In this document: one piece after another, positions 18,850 through 27,632 of the stretch | Layout: each line of letters begins with the position of its first letter | Position numbering within the stretch: the first letter of the stretch is position 1 | Assembly: GCF_014897815.1 (NCBI RefSeq) | Contig: NZ_JABUZG010000041.1 | Coordinates: 1 to 61,280 of the forward strand | Reading direction: 5' to 3' | Length of the DNA: 61,280 bases | From: Psychrobacter sp. PG1 | GTDB taxonomy: Bacteria > Pseudomonadota > Gammaproteobacteria > Pseudomonadales > Moraxellaceae | The notes under the pieces: generated by a model | Database searches by the model: none | Seen by the model: the letters and a program-made list of their open reading frames with translations, nothing else | Told to the model about the DNA's origin: nothing | Position numbers and translations under genes: made by a program

Positions 18850-19914
18850 ATGAGACATTTTTATTTAGACTTTATTTTCACCGCCATCGCCCTAGCGGTC
18901 GCGGCATGGTGGGGATATTCACATGGCGGTATGGGCGGTATGATAACCACCCTATCTATTACCGCTATTTTGGCCGTCATGGAGATTTCATTATCGTTTG
19001 ATAATGCGGTGGTCAACGCCTCAGTCCTTAAGGGCTGGGACGAGTTTTGGAAAAAGATATTTTTAACGGTAGGTATTTTAATCGCCGTCTTTGGTATGCG
19101 TTTGGTATTCCCTATTGTTATCGTCGCTGTTACTGCTGACCTTGGTATGATGCAAGTAATCGATTTGGCATTGAACGATCCTAAAGAATACTCAGCCAGA
19201 CTATTGGCGCATCATGCCGAAATCTCAGCATTTGGTGGTATTTTCTTATTGCTCGTCTTCTTAAACTTCATCTTTGATGAAAAAGAAGTACACTGGTTCG
19301 ATTGGCTTGAGAGCCGTCTGGCAAAATTAGGTAAAGTCGATGCCATGAGCGTCTTCGTTGCGCTTATCGTCTTGATGATTGCCGTATCATTTGCCAAGCC
19401 TGAGCAATCAGCTGCGGTCCTAATCGCTGGCGTATGGGGCATCTTAGTTTACCTTGGCGTACAAGTGGTTTCTGGTATGTTAGAGGGTGATCTTGAAGAA
19501 GAACTAGATGCTCAAGGTAATAGTACTGGTGCTGCAACTAGCGCGATTATGAAAGGTGGTATCATCGGTTTCTTATATCTAGAAGTCCTTGATGCCTCAT
19601 TCAGTTTCGATGGCGTGATTGGCGCATTTGCGATTACTAATGACGTAATCGTTATTATGCTAGGTCTGGCTATTGGTGCGATGTTTGTACGTTCGATGAC
19701 TATCTTCTTGGTCGACAAAGGCACCCTTGATGAATATGTCTATCTTGAGCATGGCGCGCATTATGCTATCGGTGCTTTAGCTATCATCATGCTGCTATCA
19801 GTGAAATTCCATGTACCAGAGCTTATCACTGGTCTGATTGGTATTACCTTTATTGGTTGGGCGTTTGTCGCTTCACTCAATTATCGTAAGCGAGAAGCCA
19901 AATCAATTACTTGA
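18850..19914 (+). CDS. TerC/DUF475 family integral membrane protein
   Basis: This 354-residue polytopic protein has about nine membrane helices. Conserved acidic positions of the TerC superfamily are seen in AVMEISLSFDNAVVNA and LEVLDASFSFDGVIGAFAIT, two symmetric E-x-x-x-S-F-D-N/G motifs thought to line an ion-binding site. DUF475-type TerC proteins work with TerD proteins and relate to Mn2+ exporters. The frame extends upstream to 18733, but the ATG at 18850 has AGGA seven bases before it and avoids the terminator hairpin. Tandem terminators follow. No yybP-ykoY riboswitch was recognised upstream. Confidence 0.92.
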   Translation: MRHFYLDFIFTAIALAVAAWWGYSHGGMGGMITTLSITAILAVMEISLSFDNAVVNASVLKGWDEFWKKIFLTVGILIAVFGMRLVFPIVIVAVTADLGMMQVIDLALNDPKEYSARLLAHHAEISAFGGIFLLLVFLNFIFDEKEVHWFDWLESRLAKLGKVDAMSVFVALIVLMIAVSFAKPEQSAAVLIAGVWGILVYLGVQVVSGMLEGDLEEELDAQGNSTGAATSAIMKGGIIGFLYLEVLDASFSFDGVIGAFAITNDVIVIMLGLAIGAMFVRSMTIFLVDKGTLDEYVYLEHGAHYAIGALAIIMLLSVKFHVPELITGLIGITFIGWAFVASLNYRKREAKSIT

Positions 19915-19999
19915 TGCTCGTTCGATGTTAAAAAACCAAGCAAAAATTTTTAATATCAAACAGTATAAAGTGGATAGATAAAGTTAGTTTAAAAATAGA

Positions 20000-20035
20000 C
20001 GGGTTGTACCAAAGCAGTTGGTATGACCCGTTTTT
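20000..20035 (+). terminator. Terminator 1 after terC
   Basis: CGGGTTGTACCAA pairs with TTGGTATGACCCG (two G-T pairs) and is followed by TTTTT. Confidence 0.88.
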
Positions 20036-20040
20036 GCTCT

Positions 20041-20080
20041 AAAGCACTTATTTGACACTCGTTGAATAAGTGCTTTTTTA
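20041..20080 (+). terminator. Terminator 2 after terC (tandem)
   Basis: AAAGCACTTATT (20041-20052) pairs exactly with AATAAGTGCTTT (20065-20076), followed by more T. The remaining spacer to 20383 must hold the promoter for the second terD; nothing else was identified. Confidence 0.85.
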
Positions 20081-20383
20081 TGTTGCACTGCCTGACGATC
20101 TAATTTACTTTTTGATAACAACACCTTAACGACTGTTGCTCGGACGGTTAAAAAGTATCAGACTTGCAGCATTGATATGTCCCTTAGTAATCATATCGTA
20201 ATCACACAAAATACGCCTTGCTTAGTAAGCAATCGCTTAGTATAGTAAATCGTAATGATATGCAGGGCGTGGCATACGAGTAAATTTATTCATTGTTTGC
20301 ATTTATATATCGACCACTGCACTATTTTAGTTTATTTTTTTTATCATTCAATCCACTCAATTATTAATCAAAAGGATATTTAT

Positions 20384-20959
20384 ATGGCTATTAGCTTAAC
20401 AAAAGGCGGCAACGTAAACTTATCAAAAGAAGCGCCGGGTTTAACCAATATTACAGTCGGTCTTGGCTGGGATCCACGTGCTACTGACGGTCAAGAGTTT
20501 GACTTAGATGCAATTGGCTTTTTGGTCAATGAAGCAGGCAAAGTACGTAATGACCAAGATTTCATCTTTTTTAACAACTTAAAGTCAGACAATGGCGCGG
20601 TTGAGCACACAGGCGATAACCGTACTGGTGAAGGCGACGGCGATGATGAAAAAATCAAAATCAATCTTGCTAGCATTCCAGCTGACGTGAGCAAAGTCGC
20701 TATCTGTGCGATTATTTATGAAGGTCAAAGCCGCAATCAAAACTTTGGTCAAGTGGGCGATGCTTATATCCGTGTCGTTAACGACAATGGCGATGCTGAA
20801 ATCGCACGTTATGACTTATCAGAAGACGGTAGCACCGAAACCGCGATGATTTTTGGTGAATTGTATCGCCATAGTGGCGACTGGAAATTCCGTGCCGTTG
20901 GTCAAGGCTTCAGCGGTGGTCTTGGACCATTAGCGGCTTCTTATGGCGTTAATGTTTAA
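20384..20959 (+). CDS. terD: TerD family calcium-binding stress protein (second copy)
   Basis: This is a single TerD domain of 191 residues, the same length as the copy at 18000. Visible hallmarks are [56 protein letters not shown], the GDGDDE acidic loop and [14 protein letters not shown]. The frame is open from 20255, but the extra 43 residues have no TerD similarity, and AAGGA lies nine bases before the ATG at 20384. This copy is closest to classical TerD. It is separated from terC by tandem terminators, so it has its own transcript. Confidence 0.95.
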   Translation: MAISLTKGGNVNLSKEAPGLTNITVGLGWDPRATDGQEFDLDAIGFLVNEAGKVRNDQDFIFFNNLKSDNGAVEHTGDNRTGEGDGDDEKIKINLASIPADVSKVAICAIIYEGQSRNQNFGQVGDAYIRVVNDNGDAEIARYDLSEDGSTETAMIFGELYRHSGDWKFRAVGQGFSGGLGPLAASYGVNV

Positions 20960-20997
20960 GAGCTAACTAACACCTAACGCTAATAATATAAGCCCGA

Positions 20998-21038
20998 AAA
21001 GCCATCAAGTGTGCCCTACTATCGCATTTGATGGCTTT
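20998..21038 (+). terminator. Hairpin after the second terD
   Basis: AAAGCCATCAA (20998-21008) pairs with TTGATGGCTTT (21028-21038). The T-run is short (TTT), so termination may be partial and the AIM24 gene could be read through. Confidence 0.55.
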
Positions 21039-21130
21039 AAAAGTAATAGGCTAGCGAAAATCTATGGTTAAGCCGACTTACAGATATGACTTATAAACAT
21101 ATAGAATACTGATATAAGGATTCGCACCCT

Positions 21131-21883
21131 ATGACCGCCACGTTTAGCTTGATCGGTACCATTGAACCATTTCTTCATTGTAACCTCAAAAAAGGCGACT
21201 CCATCTATTGTGAAGCCAATGCAATGGTGATGATGGAATCAAACCTTGAGCTAAAAGGCAAGCTGCAAGGCGGTCTGATGCAATCACTTATGCGCCGTTT
21301 TGCCAACGACGAGTCACTATTTCAACAGCAAATCGAAGCAGTCAATGGTGAAGGCGATTGTTTACTTGCGCCAACGCTCGACGGTGATATGCAAATCATT
21401 GATTGCGGTGCACAGCAATATACGCTCAGTGACGGCGCATTTGTCGCGGCGCAAACGGGTGTCGATGTGAAGGCTAAGATTCAACGTAATCTAGGTGGCG
21501 CCGTCTTCGGTGATACTGGTGGCTTTATGGTGATGCAGACGCAAGGTCAAGGTCAGGTAGTGGTATCAGGTTTCGGCTCACTATTTGAGATTGATGTTGA
21601 ACCTGGTAAAGACGTCATCATTGATAACGGTCATGTGGTCTGTTGGGACTCGCGTTTGGAATACAAACTCTCAGTCGCCACCAGTAAGAAAAAAGGCTTC
21701 ATGGGCAATATTATCAATTCGGTCACCAGTGGCGAAGGTATGGTTTTAAACTTCTCAGGCTCAGGCAAAGTCATTATCTGCTCTCGTAATCGTGATAGTT
21801 ACCAAGGCTGGCTACAAAGCGTCTTAGGGACTAGCTCCGGCGGTCGAGGCGGCAATAGCGGCTTACTTGGCAATATTTTATAG
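21131..21883 (+). CDS. AIM24 / TIGR00266 family protein
   Basis: This 250-residue soluble protein is of the AIM24 type (double beta-helix, repeated GG-rich strands). Typical features are the early KKGDSIYCEANAMVMM, the GGLMQSLMRRF segment, a Q-x-x-LGGAVFGDTGGFMVMQ region and the ending with a Gly-rich tail (SSGGRGGNSGLLGNIL). Family members often lie beside terD genes, and a role in the stress complex has been suggested, but the biochemical function is unknown. ATAAGGA lies upstream of the ATG. The spacer to the next terD-like gene is 67 bases, so co-transcription is likely. Confidence 0.88.
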   Translation: MTATFSLIGTIEPFLHCNLKKGDSIYCEANAMVMMESNLELKGKLQGGLMQSLMRRFANDESLFQQQIEAVNGEGDCLLAPTLDGDMQIIDCGAQQYTLSDGAFVAAQTGVDVKAKIQRNLGGAVFGDTGGFMVMQTQGQGQVVVSGFGSLFEIDVEPGKDVIIDNGHVVCWDSRLEYKLSVATSKKKGFMGNIINSVTSGEGMVLNFSGSGKVIICSRNRDSYQGWLQSVLGTSSGGRGGNSGLLGNIL

Positions 21884-21950
21884 CGCTTTTAAAACAACTA
21901 TGATTTTTACCCAACTATAATTTTCAAATAACTATTATAAGGATAATCAA

Positions 21951-22559
21951 ATGGCAGTTAGCTTACAAAAAGGTCAGAAAATCTCCCTAAGCAAAGAAGC
22001 GGGCGGCGAGCTTACCCAAGTAAAACTGGGTCTAGGCTGGGACGTGGCGCAAGGACCACAAGAGAAAAAAGGTGGGTTCTTGGGTAAATTATTTGGTGGC
22101 GGTAGCGGCGGCGACTCGATTGACTTAGATGCCTCGTGCATCATGTTTGATACCAATAAACAAGCCATCGATGCGATTTGGTTCAGTCAGCTGAAATCAA
22201 AAGATGGCAGTATCGTCCATACTGGTGATAACCGCACTGGCGACGGCGATGGTGACGACGAAGTTATCAATGTCGATCTTTCAAAAATCCCTGCCAATGT
22301 CGTCTCTCTAGTATTTACGGTCAATAGTTTCACTGGTCAAACGTTTGAAACGGTAGAAAATGCATTTTGTCGTATCGTCAATGCCAATAACAATCAGGAA
22401 GTCGCGCGCTACAATTTATCAGCGCAAGGTGGTCATACCGCGATGATTATGGCAAAAGTATATCGTCATAATAATGAGTGGAAAATGCATGCGATTGGTG
22501 AAACGGCTTCTGGTCGCACCTTTCATGATTTGATGCCTGCTATTACGCCGCATGCGTAA
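21951..22559 (+). CDS. TerD family protein with Gly-rich insertion
   Basis: This 202-residue TerD-domain protein starts like TerD (SLQKGQKISLSKEAGGEL, LGLGWDVA) but carries a 20-residue insertion, KKGGFLGKLFGGGSGGDS, before IDLDASCIMFD. The same KKG-LLGDLF-type insertion occurs in the C-terminal half of TerA at 23457, so the two are related subtypes. The calcium-binding GDGDGDDE region and the WKMHAIGE ending are conserved. ATAAGGATAATCAA precedes the ATG, the same leader type as the other ter genes. A terminator follows directly. Confidence 0.92.
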   Translation: MAVSLQKGQKISLSKEAGGELTQVKLGLGWDVAQGPQEKKGGFLGKLFGGGSGGDSIDLDASCIMFDTNKQAIDAIWFSQLKSKDGSIVHTGDNRTGDGDGDDEVINVDLSKIPANVVSLVFTVNSFTGQTFETVENAFCRIVNANNNQEVARYNLSAQGGHTAMIMAKVYRHNNEWKMHAIGETASGRTFHDLMPAITPHA

Positions 22560-22596
22560 TCTTTGATCTATTTTTAAATTTCATTATTTTCAATAC

Positions 22597-22631
22597 AAAC
22601 AGCTTAACGACTTTCGTTGAGCTGTTTTTTT
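22597..22631 (+). terminator. Terminator after the AIM24/TerD-like pair
   Basis: AAACAGCTTAACG (22597-22609) pairs with CGTTGAGCTGTTT (22615-22627), one G-T pair, and continues in T. The next gene's frame nominally begins inside it, so its true start must be further down. Confidence 0.9.
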
Positions 22632-22643
22632 GATTATTATAAT

Positions 22644-23353
22644 ATGAATAAAATAAGCTCAGAGTGTGAAAGAGATATGCAAGCAAGACACATTGATAAC
22701 GGTTACAGGCTAACTTATTATGCCGAGCAAAGTATAGTATGCTGTATCGAATGTGGCACTGTAGGTAAAGTTGAAAATGAACATCAATACAGAATAGAAA
22801 GTGAACGCAAAGTTTGGTGTGCTAAATTTGTCTGTAAACACTGCCAATTATCATTAGTAAAAAATGAAGATCAAGCCGACTGGGTAGGTCAATGTAATTT
22901 AATAGGAGATTGCCCGTGTAGCTTTTGTGGTACACAATTGACTGCTAATGAAGAAATAATATCCTCCTATAAACAAGCTTTACCCTCTACTATTGCTATT
23001 GACTGCTCAAATTGTGGTAAAACCAATACAGTACCCGTAGAAAGAGCGAATAAATACCAACGTTATGATGCAAGGTTAGCTATTGACGCTGATTTTGGCT
23101 TCCTCTTTTCTTACAAGTACCCTGCCGATTTGGCAAAATTTGGGCATTTAATCAGAACCATTTAACTGAATTACATAGTTATATCAATGCAACATTAAGA
23201 GAAAGAACAGCCGATGCTGGTAATGCCAGCATGCCTTCAAGACTACCCAATTGGATGAAGTCAGCAAAAAATCGTGAAATGATTAATAAAAAGCTAACAC
23301 AGTTACAAAGTCAATTAGATAGGTATGAAAATAAACACACTTCTAAAAAATAA
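22644..23353 (+). pseudogene. Zinc-ribbon protein gene, frameshifted near 23135
   Basis: The first frame (from ATG 22644, or 22677 with AAGAG upstream) gives several CxxC-type pairs: CCIECG, CKHCQ, CPCSFCG and CSNCGK, so zinc ribbons are likely. It ends at 23165 with an atypical tail after LAKFGH. One extra A in the AAAA run near 23136 would continue as KIWAFNQNHLTELHSYI and then SRLPNWMKSAKNREMI, ending at 23353. The continuation has clearly coding character, so the gene is one base short: a real frameshift or a sequencing error. It resembles TFIIB-type zinc-ribbon hypothetical proteins, from memory only. It sits inside the ter island. Confidence 0.75.
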
Positions 23354-23392
23354 AAAGAGCAAGTAATACAACTAATAATTAATGACTCTTAG

Positions 23393-23431
23393 AAAGCCAG
23401 CCCATCTATCATTAGATGGGCTGGCTTTTTT
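23393..23431. terminator. Perfect 16-bp stem terminator facing terA
   Basis: AAAGCCAGCCCATCTA pairs perfectly with TAGATGGGCTGGCTTT over loop TCAT, with a T-run after it. It lies between the convergent zinc-ribbon gene and terA and can serve at least the plus strand. Confidence 0.92.
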
Positions 23432-23456
23432 GCATTACAGGATATTATCGAAGCTA

Positions 23457-24749
23457 TTACTTACTACCACGTTTCCAGCTAAAGCCCCAGTTAAAGGCTT
23501 TATCCATCTCTTGATGTCCTTTAAAATACTGGTTAATACGTTCAACGTTGATACTACCTTGCTGATTGACCAGACGCGCAATCGCACACATTGGCAAATT
23601 ACCTGTCCCTTCTGTAAGACGTGTCTCAATCGGTGGCTGATCGGGCACATGAATGGTCACCACTCCATCGGTTTGCGCCCAATTTGGTGCACCTTCATAG
23701 ATGAAAGCAAAGATAAACACCTCTTCTATCTGCGACCACTGCTGACCGTTAATATCTAGCCACTCACCGCCGCTGACTTGTCCCGTTCTATCATCAGCAC
23801 GCAAACACACGTAAGGCGCTGATGTTAAGCTACCAAAGCGATTACCCAAGGCTTGAATCAAGGTTTTTTCACCATTTTTTAGATGAATCATCGCCCCAAC
23901 ATCAAGGTCAATACCGCCCGCTTTATGTTGTTTGAAAAGATCGCCTAACAAGCCTTTTTTGGGTGCTTGCTGATTGGCAGTCGGATTTTGGTTCCAGTTT
24001 AAGTTAACAGAGATTTTACCAAAGTCATCACGTTTCTTTAGGTTGATGCTAGACTGATTTTTGGTTAAAGTGATTTTGCTTAGGTTAATTGACGGATTTG
24101 GAGAAGCTGTAGGAATTGGCGGCGGCGTGCTTGTTTGAGGTGCACTACCTGCTTTCTGCGTATTAATTGGGCGCTGCGTATTGATGGGCTGAGCTTGACC
24201 TTGTGACTGGTCTTGTACAGGGCTTTGAGCGGGCGCTTCATCAGCAATCTCTACACCAAAATGCTCAGACAAAGGCTTCAGCCCTCCTTCGAAACCTTGG
24301 GCAATAAAACGGAACTTCCAGCTACCTTGGCGGCGATAACATTCCGCTAAAATAATGGCTTTTTCATTACGTCCGGCTGCACTTAGTTGGCAAGTCATCA
24401 GCACTTGGCTGCCTTGCAATACCTGAATATCGACATCGCCAACTTGAGCAAGCGGCTGCGCACTAGAAAACGCTAACGCTATCTTCTCAATATTTGCAGG
24501 CTGCGCAGGTAAATTGATATCAAAAAACCCATCGCTATCATGACCACGGAAACTCACACTGCCATCATCGCTACGTGTCTGCCCATAAAATATCATGTCG
24601 CCATCGCCGCGTACTTTACCGTCAGTTGTCAGGCGATATGCCGCGCAATCGACTGCACTTTGGCTTAAAATACGAATGCTAATATGATCTGTTGGCAGTG
24701 GCGCATTGGCACCAGCAATCAGTTGTTGAGGTTGGATTTGGCTCATCAT
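23457..24749 (-). CDS. terA: TerA-like protein with two TerD-type domains
   Basis: This 430-residue protein has an N-terminal TerD-like domain (about 20-175, ending SWKFRFIAQGFEGGL), a Pro/Gln/Ser-rich linker (about 180-225) and a C-terminal TerA domain (about 226-430). The latter has KKGLLGDLFKQHKAGGIDLD, ALGNRFGSL, VFIFAFIYEGAPNWAQTDGVV and the ending FNWGFSWKRGSK. This matches the TerA architecture of ter operons, which functions with TerD and TerC in stress and tellurite resistance. It is the only minus-strand gene of the island and is divergent from the ATP-grasp gene. Confidence 0.9.
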   Translation of the reverse strand: MMSQIQPQQLIAGANAPLPTDHISIRILSQSAVDCAAYRLTTDGKVRGDGDMIFYGQTRSDDGSVSFRGHDSDGFFDINLPAQPANIEKIALAFSSAQPLAQVGDVDIQVLQGSQVLMTCQLSAAGRNEKAIILAECYRRQGSWKFRFIAQGFEGGLKPLSEHFGVEIADEAPAQSPVQDQSQGQAQPINTQRPINTQKAGSAPQTSTPPPIPTASPNPSINLSKITLTKNQSSINLKKRDDFGKISVNLNWNQNPTANQQAPKKGLLGDLFKQHKAGGIDLDVGAMIHLKNGEKTLIQALGNRFGSLTSAPYVCLRADDRTGQVSGGEWLDINGQQWSQIEEVFIFAFIYEGAPNWAQTDGVVTIHVPDQPPIETRLTEGTGNLPMCAIARLVNQQGSINVERINQYFKGHQEMDKAFNWGFSWKRGSK

Positions 24750-25077
24750 ACATCCTTTGAATTATTTATTATGTGCGTGTGTTTGTTATGCTAATAATTG
24801 TCATATAGTAGCATGGATGGCCGCTGACTTTTAAAGCGTACGACCGTTCAATAACGTGCCAATGACCCTAAAAAATATTTTTACAAATCCTCCATGCTAT
24901 TTTGTCAGCAGCATTTATAACGCTTAGCATTTGTATATAATAGCCCCTACTATTAGCAATATTACGGCTTGTTTTTTTGATTGCTGTTTGAGGCTTGCTT
25001 ATATTCCTGATGGTGTTGCGATGACGATAGTGAATTATTCAATTATATCTAAAACCTACGATAATGCTGAGAGAATT
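24750..25077. other. Divergent spacer terA / ATP-grasp
   Basis: This spacer should contain promoters for both halves of the ter island. A TATAAT hexamer at 24936-24941 could be the -10 box for the ATP-grasp gene, but no well-spaced -35 is evident. Confidence 0.35.
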
Positions 25078-26253
25078 ATGAAAACCCCTGCTAACGATAA
25101 CGATCATACAACATCAACTGCCGCATCACCTGCCGTTTGGTTAGCTGAAGGTCAGTCAAGCCAGCGTGATATGTTAGCCAGCCTGCAAACCCTAAAAAAT
25201 CACGCTGATACTCCGTTCAACATTATCGCTTCACACCGCCACAATAGACCTGAGATTTTTGAATTTGCCGATAGCGTTTACCGTGAGCCTTCTGCGAGCG
25301 CCATAGAGAACGATGAGCAAGTCGTACTCGAATCTATTGAGCCATTGATGCCGCGTTGGCAGTTTGTGTTAGAGCAAGCTCAGAAAAGCAACGTAAAAGT
25401 ACTGCTCACTGGGCGCAATGGTATTGATTACCAAGCCCACCGTGAGGCGTTTGACGCGGCTGGTATTCGTTTATTGACGGGTGCAACGAGTGTGGCAGCG
25501 TTAGAAGTAATAGATGATAAGTTTGCCTTTATGCAGCAGTGTCATGAGCATAATATTCCCGTTGCCGAGGCGTGGCGCTTTGATAATGTCGCAGAGCTTG
25601 AAGCATTACTTGCTACGTACGGTCACCAACCATTATGCGTCAAACCGGTCACGGGAATCTTTGCACAAGGGTTTTGGCGATTAGGCAAAGTTAAAGAAAT
25701 GGGCAAAGAAGTAGATGAGCAATATGATAGCTTTGAGCATTTATACTTTACCGAAGAGAAAAAAATCAATACCACGCAATTTATTAATGCCTATGCAAAC
25801 AGTGTCATGGTGCAGGAACGCCCAATTCCCATGCTGCTAATGCCTTATTTGTCAGGGCAAGAGTACTCTATCGATGTCGTCTGTGAATATGGCGAAGTAT
25901 TGGCTGCTGTCACCCGCTATAAAACAGGAAAAATCCAGCATATCGGCTACGAGCAAGCGGTCATGGATGTCGTCATTCCACTCATAAAAGCCTTTGGCTG
26001 CGATGGCATCGTCAGTGTCCAAACCAAAGCTGATGATGACGGTCAGCACCGTGTGCTTGAGATTAATAGCCGCCCTTCTGGTGGCATCGACTACACCACC
26101 CATAGCGGTGTGGATTTAACCCAAGTTGGATTTGCTTATTGGCTAGGCTTAACCGATAAACCGATATTGGCTGATATCGCGCAACAAATAACCCCCTGCC
26201 AAGTACGCTCTATTATGGTCGGTGTAAAGGTTGAAGAAGACATCACTAAATAA
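25078..26253 (+). CDS. ATP-grasp enzyme of the ter-associated biosynthetic operon
   Basis: This 391-residue ATP-grasp ligase is expected to join a carboxylate and an amine (or similar) with ATP. Visible features are a preATP-grasp Rossmann-like N-terminus (SLQTLKNHADTPFNIIAS), the nucleotide-binding PLCVKPVTGIFAQGFWRL, and the Mg/ATP site VLEINSRPSGGIDY. In published comparisons the family occurs with TerD, PRTase, HAD and CitE-like genes and is predicted to help make a nucleoside-like metabolite. The frame extends upstream, but GAGAG before the ATG at 25078 supports this start. The next gene follows after 87 bases. Confidence 0.88.
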   Translation: MKTPANDNDHTTSTAASPAVWLAEGQSSQRDMLASLQTLKNHADTPFNIIASHRHNRPEIFEFADSVYREPSASAIENDEQVVLESIEPLMPRWQFVLEQAQKSNVKVLLTGRNGIDYQAHREAFDAAGIRLLTGATSVAALEVIDDKFAFMQQCHEHNIPVAEAWRFDNVAELEALLATYGHQPLCVKPVTGIFAQGFWRLGKVKEMGKEVDEQYDSFEHLYFTEEKKINTTQFINAYANSVMVQERPIPMLLMPYLSGQEYSIDVVCEYGEVLAAVTRYKTGKIQHIGYEQAVMDVVIPLIKAFGCDGIVSVQTKADDDGQHRVLEINSRPSGGIDYTTHSGVDLTQVGFAYWLGLTDKPILADIAQQITPCQVRSIMVGVKVEEDITK

Positions 26254-26340
26254 GTCAAAATAATAATATAAAAAGCTGACGGCAATGAATCGACAATAAT
26301 AAATCCATGGCAACCGAATATATTCAATAAGAGGCAAACG

Positions 26341-27585
26341 ATGACAGCACAAACCACGTTAGTGTTAGGGGCAAATACGGTCATCGCGACAGCGAATTGT
26401 TCGGTCGCCTTTGCAACGACAGATCAGTCAAAGTTTGGCGAGCAGCTTGGGCTACTATGGCTGCCTTTGGATGAGCATCGAAAAGCCGCTTGTAGTCCTG
26501 CTTATCTTCATGAACCGAAGGAATGGGCGCAGCTCAATAGCAAAGATGATCCAAATGCATGGCAATTGGATTTGCCTGCATTATTTGATAAACAAGGTGC
26601 AAGTTTTTTACAACTGATTGCTTATGTTTATCATGAGCCAAGCCTAAACTTACCTGCCGTTGAATTGAGCCAGGTAAACTTAACCCTCAATGAGGGCGAT
26701 ATTCGTTATGAATTTACCGCAAGCGAGCGCCATGTCAAGGCGGCGATCATATTAGAGATATACCGACGCAATGGAAAATTTAAATGCCGTGCCCTTGGTG
26801 AAAGCTCCACCCAAGGACTGGCAAGTCTTGAGCATCATGTACAAGTGAGCCTTGATATGCGTCCGCCAGATACGCATGCCCTTATCCAAGATGCCCAGCG
26901 CGCACAGCAGCAAGGTTATCCTAACAGTGACGCACGTCCGCCCAGACAAGTTCAGTCTGGTGAAACTTGGACAGGGACAGCGTTTGCTATCGATCCCTAT
27001 CATTTACTGACTTGTTATCATGTCATTGAATCGGCGGCGATGATTGGTGTGCGTCAGCAAGGGCAGCCCGATCGTGAAGCGCAAGTGGTACTCAGCGATA
27101 TCGGTAGTGATTCAGCCATTATTAGAGTAATCGAGCCGCTGCCAAGTTATTTACCCTTAGCACAGCGTTGTACTGATAATTTGGGTGAAACCATCACCAC
27201 CTTAGGATTTCCGTTATCAGGATTGAGTAGCCAATTACAAGTAACGCAAGGCTGCATCTCAGGACTGACAGGGTTTGGCGATGATATTCGCTATCTGCAA
27301 TTTACTGCGCCTATTCAGCCAGGCTCTAGCGGCAGCCCTTTATTACTGCCGACTGGTGAAGTTATCGGCATGGTAACGTCCAGCCTCGTCCATGAACATG
27401 CACAAAATATGAACTATGCGGTGAAATTTCAGTTATTATCCGCCCTACTCGCGAGCGCTGGAATTAGTTTAGATAATTTATCTGACTCATCTGGCATGTT
27501 ACGCACGACAGCTGCGCCGCTGACTACGCCGCAATTAAGTAAAAAAAGCCGTGGTGCTTTGTGGTTAGTAGGTTGTCAGGGTTAA
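26341..27585 (+). CDS. TerD-like domain fused to a trypsin-like serine protease
   Basis: The 414-residue protein has an N-terminal TerD-type domain (about 1-170: KFGEQLGLLWLPLD, VKAAIILEIYRRNGKFKCRALGES) and a C-terminal chymotrypsin/DegP-like protease (about 200-385). Catalytic residues are visible: His in LTCYHVIES, Asp in GSDSAIIRV and Ser in QPGSSGSPLLL. No signal peptide exists, so the protease acts in the cytosol. The TerD part lacks the acidic GDGDDE loop, so it may not bind calcium the same way. AGAGG precedes the ATG. It lies within the biosynthetic run of the ter island. Confidence 0.88.
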   Translation: MTAQTTLVLGANTVIATANCSVAFATTDQSKFGEQLGLLWLPLDEHRKAACSPAYLHEPKEWAQLNSKDDPNAWQLDLPALFDKQGASFLQLIAYVYHEPSLNLPAVELSQVNLTLNEGDIRYEFTASERHVKAAIILEIYRRNGKFKCRALGESSTQGLASLEHHVQVSLDMRPPDTHALIQDAQRAQQQGYPNSDARPPRQVQSGETWTGTAFAIDPYHLLTCYHVIESAAMIGVRQQGQPDREAQVVLSDIGSDSAIIRVIEPLPSYLPLAQRCTDNLGETITTLGFPLSGLSSQLQVTQGCISGLTGFGDDIRYLQFTAPIQPGSSGSPLLLPTGEVIGMVTSSLVHEHAQNMNYAVKFQLLSALLASAGISLDNLSDSSGMLRTTAAPLTTPQLSKKSRGALWLVGCQG

Positions 27586-27632
27586 GCAATCATTACAACG
27601 ATATAGAAAACTGAAAGATCAAAGGAAAATAA

